Of a stretch of DNA of 64,000 bases, positions 7,936 through 19,159 are shown in pieces. Both the position numbers and the translations under genes were made by a program. The stretch comes from Peteryoungia desertarenae (GTDB lineage Bacteria > Pseudomonadota > Alphaproteobacteria > Rhizobiales > Rhizobiaceae): the NCBI RefSeq assembly GCF_005860795.2, contig NZ_CP058350.1, forward strand, positions 1,146,501 to 1,210,500, in the 5' to 3' direction. Under the pieces are notes generated by a model. It worked only from the letters and a program-made list of their open reading frames with translations. It did no database searches and was not told the origin of the DNA. Position 1 is the first letter of the stretch; every line of letters starts with the position of its first letter.

Positions 7936-8940
7936 ATGACGAACAGGAAAAGACCCAAGGTCTACATCACTCGAAAACTCCCGGACGCGGTGGAAACCCG
8001 CATGCGCGAGCTTTTCGAGGCAGAACTGAATATCGATGATCGCCCCCCAAGCCGCGAGCAGCTGATTGCTGCGGTGAAGGAGGCAGATGTTCTCGTTCCC
8101 ACCGTAACCGACCGGATTGATTCGGACCTGATTGCGCAGGCTGGTTCGCAGTTGAAGCTGATCGCAAGCTTTTCGAACGGTACCGATCACATCGATGTCG
8201 ACGCCGCTGCCAAGCGCGGCATCACCGTGACCAATACGCCGAATGTCCTGACGGAAGATACGGCGGACATGACCATGGCGCTGATCCTCGCCGTGCCGCG
8301 CCGGCTCGTCCAGGGCGCACGTGTGCTCATGGACAAGCCCGGTGAGTGGGAGGGCTGGTCTCCCACTTGGATGCTGGGCCGTCGCATCTGGGGTAAACGG
8401 ATCGGCATCATCGGCATGGGCCGTATTGGCACGGCAGTCGCACGTCGCGCCAAGGCTTTTGGATTGTCGATCCATTATCACAATCGCCGTCGTGTAAGTC
8501 CCGCTACGGAAGAAGAACTGGAAGCAACCTATTGGGACAGCCTTGATCAGATGCTGGCCCGGGTGGACATTGTCTCGGTCAACTGCCCCTCGACCCCGGC
8601 CACATTCCACCTCTTGTCAGCCCGGCGCCTGGCATTGCTTCAGCCCAGCAGCTACATCGTCAACACGGCCCGTGGCGACATCATCGATGAGGATGCCCTC
8701 ATCCAGGCGCTCAGGGCCGGAAAGATTGCCGGCGCTGGCCTTGATGTTTTCGAGAATGAACCGGCGGTCAATCCGAAGCTTGTCAAGCTGGCCAATGAAG
8801 GCAAGGTGGTTCTCCTGCCGCATACCGGTTCGGCGACCATTGAGGGTCGCATCGATATGGGCGACAAGGTCATCATCAACATCCGCACCTATTTCGATGG
8901 TCATCGACCGCCGAACCGGGTTCTGCCCAGTCGGACCTGA
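7936..8940 (+). CDS. D-isomer-specific 2-hydroxyacid dehydrogenase (glyoxylate/hydroxypyruvate reductase type)
   Basis: NAD(P)-dependent reductase of 334 residues. It has a Rossmann glycine motif GIIGMGRIGTAVARRA near the middle, the catalytic Arg in NTARGDIIDE, the Glu in DVFENEPAVNP and the His in LLPHTGSAT, in the order expected for the family. The NRRRVSP stretch after the Rossmann beta-2 strand suggests preference for NADP over NAD (inference). It resembles GyaR/glycerate dehydrogenases more than SerA, since it lacks an ACT domain. Single gene; the upstream 200 bp show only a GCCCTTTAAGGGC palindrome at 7871-7883. Confidence 0.88.
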   Translation: MTNRKRPKVYITRKLPDAVETRMRELFEAELNIDDRPPSREQLIAAVKEADVLVPTVTDRIDSDLIAQAGSQLKLIASFSNGTDHIDVDAAAKRGITVTNTPNVLTEDTADMTMALILAVPRRLVQGARVLMDKPGEWEGWSPTWMLGRRIWGKRIGIIGMGRIGTAVARRAKAFGLSIHYHNRRRVSPATEEELEATYWDSLDQMLARVDIVSVNCPSTPATFHLLSARRLALLQPSSYIVNTARGDIIDEDALIQALRAGKIAGAGLDVFENEPAVNPKLVKLANEGKVVLLPHTGSATIEGRIDMGDKVIINIRTYFDGHRPPNRVLPSRT

Positions 8941-8946
8941 CAGAGT

Positions 8947-9423
8947 TCAGAGCAGGAGCTTTTGCATTTCGATGGACGTCGTGCGGTCAAAGCCGGCATG
9001 GCGGTTTTCCGCTGTTTTGACAAAGCCCCATCTTGCAAAGCGTTGCTGGTTATCCGTAAGCTCGATGCGCGTCTCCAGACGCAGCGCCGGAAGCCCGAGT
9101 TGTCGAGCAACCACTTCTGCTTCTCGCAGCAGGCCCCACCCGATGCCTCGGCCTTGTGCCGCTGGAAGGATCGCCAGCTTTCCGATGTAGAGAGAAGTGG
9201 CCTCCGGTCGCAGAAAGGCGCAGCCCAAGATGCCGGTTTCGTCGCGGGCCATCAGGGCGATTTCGCCTTCTGTCTTTGCCCGAAGAGAATCGATGGTAAG
9301 TGATCGTGCAGAGGAAGGCGGGTCAACCACGCCATCCATATAGGCAAAGGACAGGCGGATCAGTTCGAGCAGACTCGGGAAATCGTCAAAGCCCGATCCA
9401 ATTTGCTCGATCTCAACACTCAA
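8947..9423 (-). CDS. GNAT family N-acetyltransferase
   Basis: A 158-residue acetyltransferase of unknown substrate. Acetyl-CoA motif A is seen in YIGKLAILPAAQGRGIGWGLL (Q/R-x-x-G-x-G/A) and motif B in LRLETRIELTDNQQRFARWGF. The start overlaps the moeB stop by four bases (9420-9423), making it the last gene of a probable recF-moeB-GNAT transcript, although the three functions do not obviously belong together. Confidence 0.88.
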   Translation of the reverse strand: MSVEIEQIGSGFDDFPSLLELIRLSFAYMDGVVDPPSSARSLTIDSLRAKTEGEIALMARDETGILGCAFLRPEATSLYIGKLAILPAAQGRGIGWGLLREAEVVARQLGLPALRLETRIELTDNQQRFARWGFVKTAENRHAGFDRTTSIEMQKLLL

Positions 9424-10193
9424 CCCCGCGTTTCCCGGCGCTTGTAGCGGATCGTGTCAAATCTTGCGGCAAGCCCGTCATAGATGAGCAGGCGTCCAAC
9501 CAGCGGCTCTCCAATGCCTGTGATGATCTTGATGGCTTCCATTGCCATCAAGGTACCGATGACGCCCGTCAGGGCGCCAATCACGCCTGCTTCTGCACAG
9601 GCTGGCACGACACCCTCTGGAGGTGCCTCCGGAAAGAGGTCGCGGTAACGCGGATTCGGCCTCCCATCAGGTCCGGCTTCATAAGGCTTCAGGACCGTCA
9701 CGCTGCCATCGAACCGCCCGACGGCACCGGTGACAAGTGGCACGGCAAGGGCCTCGCCGCTATCTGCCGCTGCATAGCGGGTGGAGAAATTGTCCGATCC
9801 GTCGATCAGCAGCGTATGACCGGGCAAATGATCCTGTGCGAAAGCCGCATCGAAACGCGCCTCGTGGCGAACGACCCTGCAATGCGGGTTGAGGCGGGCA
9901 ATGGCACGGGCCGCACTTTCTGTCTTTTGTTCTCCAAGAGTGCCGCTGTCATGGATGACCTGGCGCTGGAGGTTGGAAAGCGACACGCCATCATCGTCAA
10001 CGATGGTCAGCGTACCGACGCCGGCGCCCGCCAGATATTGCAGCACGGGCGATCCGAGTCCGCCAGCGCCAATAACCATGACGCGCGCCGCCTTCAGCAA
10101 CTGCTGTCCATGGCCGCCCACTTCGGGCAGCAGGATGTGACGGTGATAGCGAGAGAGCTCTTCTGGCAGCAGGGGTTCCATGGCTGACATCAT
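9420..10193 (-). CDS. moeB: MoeB/ThiF-family adenylyltransferase
   Basis: Adenylates the C-terminus of a ubiquitin-like sulphur carrier (MoaD in molybdopterin synthesis, or ThiS). The 257 residues show the ATP-binding loop GAGGLGSPVLQYL at about 42-54, NLQRQVIH, the metal-site DGSDNFSTRY, and the family Cys in PACAEAG. The two CxxC pairs that hold zinc in E. coli MoeB are absent; only two cysteines occur in the whole protein. Several in-frame ATGs (10193, 10190, 10181) compete as start. Confidence 0.88.
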   Translation of the reverse strand: MMSAMEPLLPEELSRYHRHILLPEVGGHGQQLLKAARVMVIGAGGLGSPVLQYLAGAGVGTLTIVDDDGVSLSNLQRQVIHDSGTLGEQKTESAARAIARLNPHCRVVRHEARFDAAFAQDHLPGHTLLIDGSDNFSTRYAAADSGEALAVPLVTGAVGRFDGSVTVLKPYEAGPDGRPNPRYRDLFPEAPPEGVVPACAEAGVIGALTGVIGTLMAMEAIKIITGIGEPLVGRLLIYDGLAARFDTIRYKRRETRG

Positions 10194-10223
10194 GTCACCC
10201 TATGAGCAGGACTGAAAGGGATC

Positions 10224-11351
10224 TCATATTTCGAGCTTACCATGATGCACCGAAATGAATTGAGCACGTGTTCCCAGAGCCTCAAACATCGATTTGTCGG
10301 TGCCCGTCATGAAGGATTGACCGCCAAGAGCGTCGATCCGGTCGAACAGAGCCGCCCTACGGCCTTCGTCAAGATGAGCAGCAATCTCATCGAGAAGCAG
10401 GATCGGCGCAAAGCCTGTCATGGTGGCAACGAGGCGTGCATGGGCAAGAATGAGCCCAATTAGCAGGGCCTTTTGCTCCCCAGTCGAGCAACGCTCCGCC
10501 TCCATGTTTTTCTCGACATGCCGTATGACAAGATCGGCCCTGTGCGGCCCATCCAAGGTGCGCCCGGCGGCGGCATCCCGGTAGCGGCCAGCCGCCAGCA
10601 TTCCGATGTAAAGATCCTCAAGTTCATAGGCTGGCCTTTGTGCGTCGTCATCCAGGAATCCGGTGAGAGTAAGGCTCGCGGAGGGAAAGCGCGATGTCGT
10701 CAGATCGTCTGCTATCAGTCCCGCAAGAAGCCCCAGCATTTCCCGCCTGGCCATGGTCATGGCAACGCCGAGCGCTGCCATTTGCTGTTCGATACCGGCC
10801 AGCCAGGTTGGATCAAAGCGACCATCGGCCAGAAGCTTGTTTCGGCTGCGCATGGCCCTCTCGAAGTCGCTTGCGCGCCGGCCATGGGCGGGATCCAGCG
10901 AAAGCACTAGCCGGTCGAGAAACCGGCGCCGATCAGCCGATGCCCCGGTAAAGAGCCCATCCATGGCAGGCGTCAACCAGAGCACCCGCAAATGATCGGT
11001 CAGTTCGTCGACCGACTTGGCGCTGGCACCGTTGATTCGGAGACGACGCACGGGATTGCCGTCCTCGCCACCTTCTGTGCCAGTGCCAATCTCAACATCG
11101 CCCGCCATGCCTTCCAGAGCTGCGAAGACCGAGAAGCCCTGGGGCGCATCAATGCGTGAGATGTCAGCAAGAACAGCACGACGGAGACCGCGACCAGGCG
11201 ACAAAAGCGATACGGCCTCCATGAGGTTGGTTTTTCCCGAGCCGTTTTCGCCCGTCAGCACGACATGCCGGTCACTCAGCGGCAGGTTGGCCTGCGCATA
11301 GTTGCGAAAGTCGGTCAGCTTGAGCTTCTGGATATGCGTTTTCTGGGTCAT
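10224..11351 (-). CDS. recF: DNA replication and repair protein RecF
   Basis: SMC-like ATPase that helps RecO/RecR load RecA at gaps. The 375 residues have the N-terminal IQKLKLTDFRNYAQ, Walker A GENGSGKTNL at about 34-43, a signature STGEQKALLIGLILAHA and Walker B PILLLDEIAAHLD near the C-terminus. The ATG at 11351 (MTQKTHIQKL) is chosen because the 35 codons upstream of it do not resemble the family. As often in alphaproteobacteria it is away from dnaA-dnaN, here ahead of moeB with a 30-bp gap. Confidence 0.95.
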   Translation of the reverse strand: MTQKTHIQKLKLTDFRNYAQANLPLSDRHVVLTGENGSGKTNLMEAVSLLSPGRGLRRAVLADISRIDAPQGFSVFAALEGMAGDVEIGTGTEGGEDGNPVRRLRINGASAKSVDELTDHLRVLWLTPAMDGLFTGASADRRRFLDRLVLSLDPAHGRRASDFERAMRSRNKLLADGRFDPTWLAGIEQQMAALGVAMTMARREMLGLLAGLIADDLTTSRFPSASLTLTGFLDDDAQRPAYELEDLYIGMLAAGRYRDAAAGRTLDGPHRADLVIRHVEKNMEAERCSTGEQKALLIGLILAHARLVATMTGFAPILLLDEIAAHLDEGRRAALFDRIDALGGQSFMTGTDKSMFEALGTRAQFISVHHGKLEI

Positions 11352-11508
11352 CGGTCGAATTCGTTGCTGCCTTGAGCTAGGCCGAACGGTCATAGAAGGC
11401 AAGGGCAGTCTGGTGTATCGCCGGCATTGCCCTTGCACTGCGGCGCTTGGCGACATGGAACGAAGTCCTACATGCTGTAGTTGGATCTCACTTCAGCTCC
11501 ACGAGGCC

Positions 11509-11799
11509 ATGATGTTGCGCAATCGAGACGATCTGACGCCGGAAGAAGCCCGTCAGGACCACAGGGATATGCTTCGCTTCCTTGCGATGAATGCCACGGG
11601 TGGCGCAGGGCTTGGCTTTGCCGTCTCCGGCCTCATCTTGTGGCTCGATCTAGGTGGTCTCGGCTCGCTCTTGTCGCGGGCAGCCAACCCTCTCCTGCCG
11701 GCTCTGATGATCTCCATACCTATGGCACTGACCTTCGCCGCGGCCATGGTCGCCTCAGCGGTGATGCTGATGCCTTACAAGAAAAAGAAGCAGCTCTAG
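11509..11799 (+). CDS. Small membrane protein of unknown function (DUF-like)
   Basis: About 96 residues with a charged N-terminus (RNRDDLTPEEARQDHRDMLRF) and two hydrophobic helices (about 32-50 and 62-84), ending in MPYKKKKQL. Function not recognised. Tandem ATGs at 11509 and 11512 are both possible starts; GAGG at 11503-11506 fits the second slightly better. The TAG stop lies exactly at the left edge of the inverted-repeat element that follows, so the C-terminus may have been set by that insertion. Confidence 0.65.
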   Translation: MMLRNRDDLTPEEARQDHRDMLRFLAMNATGGAGLGFAVSGLILWLDLGGLGSLLSRAANPLLPALMISIPMALTFAAAMVASAVMLMPYKKKKQL

Positions 11800-12070
11800 A
11801 GCCGTTCATTTCTAAATGGAATCAGTTCTGTTGGCTGAAACGGAGTCGGATGGTCGCCCGGCTGGCGCGCGCCGTAGCTAACGCATACGGCCAAGCCAGC
11901 CGGGCGATCAGGCGGCCCGTTCCAGCCAACCCGAAGGGTCGGGCATCTTTCCGTCGGGATCAGCGGCGATCGTCTCGCCCATACACCAGGGTATGCGCCT
12001 CGCCGATCGTCGCTGCCCCGACAAAAACCTGCTCCGGCAGAACTATTTCCATTTAAAAATGAACGGCTCT
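11798..12070. repeat. MITE-like palindromic element with about 33-bp terminal inverted repeats
   Basis: The left end begins AGAGCCGTTCATTTCTAAAT (11798 on) and the right end, read on the minus strand from 12070, begins AGAGCCGTTCATTTTTAAAT. The match continues to about 33 bp with four mismatches. Inside are two long imperfect hairpins. One is centred near 11881 (GTTGGCTG and GGTCGCCCGGCTGGC at 11830-11866 against 11895-11930, then GCCGTA/TACGGC). The other is centred near 11995 (CAGCGGCGATCG against CGATCGTCGCTG). No coding potential. TA at the left edge could be a one-sided trace of a TA target, but no clear target duplication is seen. Confidence 0.75.
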
Positions 12071-12144
12071 GGACCAACGAGTTTGACCGCGAGACAGCTT
12101 TTGGGCATCTAGCCCGAAGCATGTTTTTCAGGGAAGGGCCAAGT

Positions 12145-12354
12145 ATGAGCGATCAGGAAGAGCGCATCGTCCGTTTGGAAGAGACAGTTGCCCATCAGGC
12201 CAGGATCATTGAAGAACTTTCCGATCAATTGTCCGAACAGTGGAAGACGGTAGAACAGATCCGCGCTAAGCTTGACCGTCTCACGGAAAGATTCCTGACG
12301 CTGGAAGAACAGACCCTTGATGCGCCAGCCATCACCCGGCCGCCCCATTACTGA
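12145..12354 (+). CDS. slyX: SlyX family protein
   Basis: A 69-residue, mostly coiled-coil protein: QEERIVRLEETVAHQARIIEELSDQL with heptad hydrophobics, then a short tail ending TRPPHY, the typical SlyX C-terminus (PPPHY/PPHY). The molecular role is not known in any species. ATG at 12145 is chosen over 12121 because GGGAAGGG at 12131-12138 is correctly spaced and the SDQEERI start matches family length. Confidence 0.88.
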   Translation: MSDQEERIVRLEETVAHQARIIEELSDQLSEQWKTVEQIRAKLDRLTERFLTLEEQTLDAPAITRPPHY

Positions 12355-12399
12355 CGATGAGGAAGCCTTGGATTGCCACCGAGCCGCTTGCGAACATGC

Positions 12400-12430
12400 A
12401 AAGGCCGGCACGGATGCCGGCCTTGATGTC
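12400..12430. terminator. Terminator hairpin between convergent slyX and dnaJ
   Basis: AAGGCCGGCA (12400-12409) pairs with TGCCGGCCTT (12414-12423) around a 4-nt loop. On the minus strand it is followed by TTGC and on the plus strand by GATGTCTT. It lies between the slyX and dnaJ stops and could end transcripts from both sides. Confidence 0.7.
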
Positions 12431-12455
12431 TTAACAGGTGCTGCCGCGCCGGTAC

Positions 12456-13592
12456 TTATCCCTCGAAGAATTCCTTCATCCGGGCAAAGAAGCCGGTGGA
12501 TTCCGGGTTGTTCTCCTTGGAGGAGAGCTGCTCGAACTCCTGCAACAGTTCGCGCTGGCGCTTGGTCAGCTTCTGTGGCGTCTCGATCTGGATCTGGATG
12601 TAGAGGTCGCCCATCTGCGTCGAACGCAGGATCGGCATGCCCTTACCCTTGAGACGGAACTGCTTGCCCGGCTGCGTACCCTCGGGAACGGTTACGCGTG
12701 ACTTCGAACCGTCAAGCGTCACCACGTCGAATGTACCGCCAAGGGCTGCCGTCGTCATGGAAATCGGGACAGCACAATAAAGATCGGCTCCATCCCGCTG
12801 GAAGAACTCGTGCGGTCTGACCGACAGGAATATGTAGAGATCGCCGGCTGGCCCGCCGCGCAATCCTGCTTCGCCCTCGCCTTGCAGGCGGATGCGTGTT
12901 CCGTCCTCAATGCCTGAGGGAATATTCACCGACAGAGAGCGTTCTTCCGTAACGCGGCCCTGGCCGTGGCACTTGGTGCATGGATCGCTGATTGTCTGGC
13001 CACGACCATGACAGGTGGGGCAGGTCCTCTCGATGGAGAAGAAGCCTTGGGCAGCGCGAACGCGCCCTGATCCCTGACAGGTGGAACAGGTTGTCGGCTT
13101 GGTGCCAGGCTTGGCACCTGAACCCGTGCACACATCGCAGGTGATCGAGGTCGGCACGCGGATCTGCGCCGTCTTCCCGGTAAAGGCTTCCTCGAGCGAA
13201 ATCTCCATGTTGTAGCGGAGGTCGGCACCACGCTCGCGCCCGCCGCTGGAGCGTGCCCGTCCGCCACGTCCGCCACCCATCATCTCGCCAAAGATGTCTT
13301 CGAAGATATCGGAGAAACCGCCGCCGGCAAAACCACCACCGCCGCCACCGAAGCCGCCGCCACCCTGTTCAAAAGCGGCGTGGCCGAAACGGTCGTAGGC
13401 CGCCCGCTTCTGCGGATCCTTCAGCGTTTCATAGGCCTCGTTGATTTCCTTGAACTTGCGTTCTGCGTCCTTGTCGTCGGGATTCTTGTCGGGGTGAAAC
13501 TGCATCGCAAGCTTGCGAAAGGCGCTTTTCAGCTCCTTTTCATCCGCCGTGCGGCTGACCCCCAGTGTCTCGTAGAAATCTGCTTTTGCCAT
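12456..13592 (-). CDS. dnaJ: Chaperone DnaJ (Hsp40)
   Basis: Co-chaperone that delivers clients to DnaK and stimulates its ATPase. The 378 residues carry a J domain with His33-Pro34-Asp35, a Gly/Phe-rich linker ([17 protein letters not shown]), four CxxCxGxG zinc motifs between about 145 and 205 ([32 protein letters not shown]), and the C-terminal substrate domains. It lies 4 bp downstream of a small exported-protein gene which in turn overlaps dnaK, so all three are likely one heat-shock transcript. Confidence 0.97.
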   Translation of the reverse strand: MAKADFYETLGVSRTADEKELKSAFRKLAMQFHPDKNPDDKDAERKFKEINEAYETLKDPQKRAAYDRFGHAAFEQGGGGFGGGGGGFAGGGFSDIFEDIFGEMMGGGRGGRARSSGGRERGADLRYNMEISLEEAFTGKTAQIRVPTSITCDVCTGSGAKPGTKPTTCSTCQGSGRVRAAQGFFSIERTCPTCHGRGQTISDPCTKCHGQGRVTEERSLSVNIPSGIEDGTRIRLQGEGEAGLRGGPAGDLYIFLSVRPHEFFQRDGADLYCAVPISMTTAALGGTFDVVTLDGSKSRVTVPEGTQPGKQFRLKGKGMPILRSTQMGDLYIQIQIETPQKLTKRQRELLQEFEQLSSKENNPESTGFFARMKEFFEG

Positions 13593-13596
13593 GGTC

Positions 13597-14069
13597 TTAC
13601 AGAGCTCTCAGAGCTTTCTCCACGCTTGTATGACTGCCGGGCTTTTTCCCGGCCTGTTGATCGCATGCACGCATATCCGCCTCGAAGTCACCAGCCGCAG
13701 CAAGCGCGTCGCCCAACAAAAGCTTTCGACCTTCGCCAGTGATGGAAAGTCCGTCTGCGGCAGAAACCGCCACATAGGCCAGGGCATGCGCTGCCATATC
13801 GCATCGTGTGACTTCGCCGCCATTTTCGCGATGGGCAAGTGCTGTCTCAATGATTGAGCCAAGTTCCTGTCCGATCCTGGAGAGGGTTTTGCTGTCGCCG
13901 GCGCCAATCGCCTTGGTGACGCTGGCCTCGGCGAGGCTCACCTGTCGGTGAACACTGGCCAAATGGCCTTTGTCCTGCGCCAGCACGGTGCCCGTCGTCA
14001 GGATCAACGAAAATGCGGCTGGCCCGAAGGCCAGCCACGACAGGGGAGACAGGCGAGCAGTCGTCCGCA

Positions 14070-14070
<1 letters not shown>
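13597..14070 (-). CDS. Exported protein of unknown function, between dnaK and dnaJ
   Basis: A 157-residue protein with a signal peptide ([19 protein letters not shown], predicted cut before QDKG) and a mature domain that looks all-helical, with two cysteines (TRCDMA and MRACDQ) that could pair in the periplasm. Family not recognised. The ATG at 14070 overlaps the dnaK stop (TGATG), and dnaJ begins 4 bp after its own stop, so it is firmly embedded in the chaperone operon despite its predicted export. A TTG three bases earlier is an alternative start. Confidence 0.75.
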
Positions 14071-15983
<1,913 letters not shown>

Positions 15984-16093
15984 GTCATTCTCTCCTTGAA
16001 GCAGGCTGTCGGAACCCCCATCAGGCATTCTTCGACTGCCCCTCGACGTGGATGGTCTGGGATTGTCGCAGCTGAACTGCGCTATGCGGCGTA

Positions 16094-16121
16094 TATAAGA
16101 AGCGGAATTTCTGACTGCAAG
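16094..16121 (-). promoter_or_regulatory. Probable promoter of the dnaK operon
   Basis: Minus strand: CTTGCA (16121-16116), 16-bp spacer, CTTATA (16099-16094), about 110 bp upstream of the dnaK start. It could be read by the vegetative or the RpoH sigma factor, whose alphaproteobacterial consensus sequences share the CTTG box; the sequence alone does not separate them. The remaining 15984-16266 gap shows no gene. Confidence 0.4.
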
Positions 16122-16266
16122 GCTGGAAATCCGCTGTCTGTGGGCAAAACGAATAGATTGGCAAACAGCAATTTCAGCTCAGCAATCAGTCACTTTGCTC
16201 AAATGGTTTTGCTTCCTAGCGAATGAGCCTTGTACCGGGCTTTTGTTGGTGGATGGTCGCTGGATT

Positions 16267-18501
16267 TCAGCGACCGAGAATAACGTCGAGAAGTGTGGTC
16301 CGTCTCGTTTCTACAGGACCCTCAAGGATGGGGCCAACATCAGCGGGCGGTACCGGCCCCTCTACATAGACATCATCATAGGGATACTCGGTCGCAGGCC
16401 CATTCGGCTGCGGTGGGCTTGGATAGTCGCTTTCGCCGCCGCTCTGGAGAACATCGGAGATGATCGTCGAGATGGTCATTTCCTGCGGAGGCTCCGGCAA
16501 TGGCTCCTGATAGTCGCTTCCCGGCAGCAGGGCCGGCGTCAGACCCTGATGGGCTGTCGTCATGAAATCGTGCCAGGCCTCCGCCGGCAGACCGCCACCT
16601 GTCACCTTCTTCATCGGCGTGCCGTCATCATTACCGAACCAGATGCCGGTCGTTAGATTGCTGGTATAGCCGACGAAGAGTGCATCACGGAAAGACTGGG
16701 TCGTGCCTGTCTTTCCGCCGGCCTGCCATCCCTTCAATTGCGCCCGCTTGCCCGTTCCGTGGTCAACCACGGCTGTCATCATCCGGTTCATGCCGGCAAC
16801 TACCGCCGAGTTGAGGACGCGTGGCGGCTCCAGATAGTTGTTTTCGTAGAGCACCGTCCCATCCGTGCGCAAGATGCGTTGGATCACATGTGGTGTAGCC
16901 TTGTAGCCGCCATTCATGAATGGCGCATAGGCGGCTGTGAGCTCCATCAGGGAGACTTCAGAGGTACCAAGCGCAATGGACGCGTTGTTCTGGAGGTCGG
17001 TCGAAATCCCCAGACGATGGGCCAGTTGTACCACTTCCTTCGGTCCGACTTCCATCACGAGCTGTGCCGCGACAGTGTTCAATGAGACGGCCATCGCCTC
17101 CGTGAGAGTGACGGTACCACGATACTTCTGGTCATAGTTCTCCGGTGTCCAGGAGCCGATCCGGATCGGCGCATCATTCCGAACCGATTCGGGTCGTAAA
17201 CCCTGTTCCAGAGCTGCGGCATATACAAACGGCTTGAAAGCAGAGCCCGGTTGCCGCTTTGCCTTAACCGCCCGGTTGAACTGGCTTTCGGCATAATCCC
17301 GCCCGCCGACCAGCGCACGGATTGCGCCCGTTCCGTCAATCGCCACCAGAGCCGCCTGCGATACGCCAAGCTTTTCGCCCTGATTATCCAAGGCTTGCGT
17401 CAGCGCCGCCTCTGCCTTTTTTTCAAGCGTCATGTCGATGGTTGTTTCGACAATGACATCCTCTGTCAGTGTGCCAATAAGGCCAACCACGTCCTCCTTG
17501 ACGAGATCAGCCACATATTGACCTGCGCCACTCCAGTAGCGCTTGGCTCTCGTCGGCGGCTGCGTCATCGCCGTCTTGATCTCGTCATCGGTGATATAGC
17601 CTGCCTCGCGCATGGCCGTGAGCACCACCTGTGCACGGGCCTCAGCCGCTTCCGGGTCGCGGGCTGGCGAAAGGCGCGAAGGCGCTTTGAGCAGACCTGC
17701 CAGCAGCGCCGCCTCGCCGAGATTGACGTCCCGTGCTGACTTGTTGAAGTAACGTCGTGATGCGGCCTCAACACCATAGGCGTTCGAGCCGAAGAAGACG
17801 CGGTTCAGATACATGGCAAGGATCTGGTCCTTGGTAAACTTGTGCTCCAGCCAGAAAGCCAACAGAACTTCCTGCACCTTGCGTTCGATCGTGCGCTCAG
17901 GAGAGAGGAAAAGATTCTTGGCCAGCTGCTGCGTGATGGTCGAGCCGCCCTGCACAGCGCGGCCGCTCATGATATTGGTCACGATTGCACGCCCGAGCCC
18001 CAACGGATCGACGCCGAAATGCGAATAGAACCGACGGTCCTCGATCGCCATGGTGGCCAGGGGAATGTAAGGTGACATTTCCTCAAGCGGCAGCGCCTCG
18101 CCGCCGGTTGCGCCGCGATTGGCAATTACAGTGCCTTCGACCGAAACGATCTTCATGTTCGGCGGTCGATCCGGGATCGTCCATGTACTGGCGCTCGGCA
18201 TCTGGGAGGCATAATAGCCAACCAGCCCAACGAGGCCGATCCCGGCCCAGATGCACATGACAAAGCTCCAGTAGATCAGCTTACCGATACCGAAACCGCC
18301 GCCACCAGACTTGCGCTTTCTCTGCCCTCCACCGCCTCGACCGCTCGCGGCCTTGCTGCGTCCCTTGCTTTTTCCGGACGCACGGCGTTTCCCGCCACTG
18401 CCGACAATGCGATCGTCTTCATCCAGGCGAAAATCCTCGTCTTCCCGATCTTCCTCGAAGGTCGGTTCGACACGTTCGCGGGATTTTCCTCTGTTGACCA
18501 T
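16267..18501 (-). CDS. Class A penicillin-binding protein (PBP1, transglycosylase/transpeptidase)
   Basis: Bifunctional peptidoglycan synthase of 744 residues. A charged, Gly/Lys/Ser-rich cytoplasmic tail (1-70) precedes a membrane helix (about 74-97). The GT51 domain has catalytic Glu154 in EDRRFYSHFGVDP and GGSTITQQLAKNL. The transpeptidase domain has Ser420-x-x-Lys423 (GSAFKP), SLNT and KTGTT motifs. The C-terminus is Pro-rich. ATG at 18501 (MVNRGKSRE) is preferred to 18585 because the extra 28 residues look non-conserved; the ribosome site is poor for either. Stands alone downstream of the dnaK promoter region, same strand. Confidence 0.95.
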   Translation of the reverse strand: MVNRGKSRERVEPTFEEDREDEDFRLDEDDRIVGSGGKRRASGKSKGRSKAASGRGGGGQRKRKSGGGGFGIGKLIYWSFVMCIWAGIGLVGLVGYYASQMPSASTWTIPDRPPNMKIVSVEGTVIANRGATGGEALPLEEMSPYIPLATMAIEDRRFYSHFGVDPLGLGRAIVTNIMSGRAVQGGSTITQQLAKNLFLSPERTIERKVQEVLLAFWLEHKFTKDQILAMYLNRVFFGSNAYGVEAASRRYFNKSARDVNLGEAALLAGLLKAPSRLSPARDPEAAEARAQVVLTAMREAGYITDDEIKTAMTQPPTRAKRYWSGAGQYVADLVKEDVVGLIGTLTEDVIVETTIDMTLEKKAEAALTQALDNQGEKLGVSQAALVAIDGTGAIRALVGGRDYAESQFNRAVKAKRQPGSAFKPFVYAAALEQGLRPESVRNDAPIRIGSWTPENYDQKYRGTVTLTEAMAVSLNTVAAQLVMEVGPKEVVQLAHRLGISTDLQNNASIALGTSEVSLMELTAAYAPFMNGGYKATPHVIQRILRTDGTVLYENNYLEPPRVLNSAVVAGMNRMMTAVVDHGTGKRAQLKGWQAGGKTGTTQSFRDALFVGYTSNLTTGIWFGNDDGTPMKKVTGGGLPAEAWHDFMTTAHQGLTPALLPGSDYQEPLPEPPQEMTISTIISDVLQSGGESDYPSPPQPNGPATEYPYDDVYVEGPVPPADVGPILEGPVETRRTTLLDVILGR

Positions 18502-18700
18502 AATCCGTGATCTTGCTCCGGCTCGGACTGCGACAGCGCAGAAGAGCCATCGGTTCCAAAGGTATTGGGTGTGGCTCCCTGGCATTCAGGCGAATTGAGG
18601 CCCTGCTGGAATGTAAATACGGCGATTTAAGGGGAGGTTAACGCAGGGTAAACGCGCTCACACGCCTTTGATCAGATGAGGATTCCGTCTGCCGGAAGGA

Positions 18701-19159
18701 TTACTGGCAAAGGTCGACCCATTCGGCTCGAGTCAGCTCTCCCATCCGCGCGGGTGCAATCCTGACCGCCGCATTGGTTGCTCCTGCTGCCGGTATCACG
18801 ATGTCAAAGGCCCGCAGTGATATGTCGCAATATACCTGGAGAGGCGACGGCAAGCCAAAAGGGCATACACCACCGACGGGGTGACTGGTCGCCGCCACCA
18901 CGGCTTCGGCATCAAGCATGCGCGGCTTCGTTCCAAAGCGATCCTTGAACTTTCGATTGTCGAGGCGCTTCGTTCCCGCCGTGACAACGAGAGCAACCTC
19001 GTCAACCAACCTGACACAGATTGTCTTGGCGATCTGGTCCGGTTCGACGCCATGCGCTTCTGCGGCCAGGGCAACGGTCGCTGAACTCGCTTCCGTTACG
19101 ATGACGTTGAGATCGGGTGCATGTTGCTGGAAATATTCACGGACTGATTGAAGGCTCAT
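18701..19159 (-). CDS. YbaK/ProX-type aminoacyl-tRNA deacylase
   Basis: A 152-residue YbaK/EbsC-fold protein that hydrolyses mischarged tRNA in trans. Visible are the conserved Lys in DQIAKTICVR, TAGTKRLDNRKFKDRFG, and the GGVCPFGLPSPLQVYCD active-site loop. Which mischarged tRNA it clears (Cys-tRNAPro, Ala-tRNAPro or another) cannot be told from the sequence. Isolated gene. Confidence 0.88.
   Translation of the reverse strand: MSLQSVREYFQQHAPDLNVIVTEASSATVALAAEAHGVEPDQIAKTICVRLVDEVALVVTAGTKRLDNRKFKDRFGTKPRMLDAEAVVAATSHPVGGVCPFGLPSPLQVYCDISLRAFDIVIPAAGATNAAVRIAPARMGELTRAEWVDLCQ

Noticed and set aside
9300..10187. A 295-codon plus-strand frame opposite the MoeB-like gene
   Set aside because: Shadow of a conserved minus-strand gene with complete motifs.
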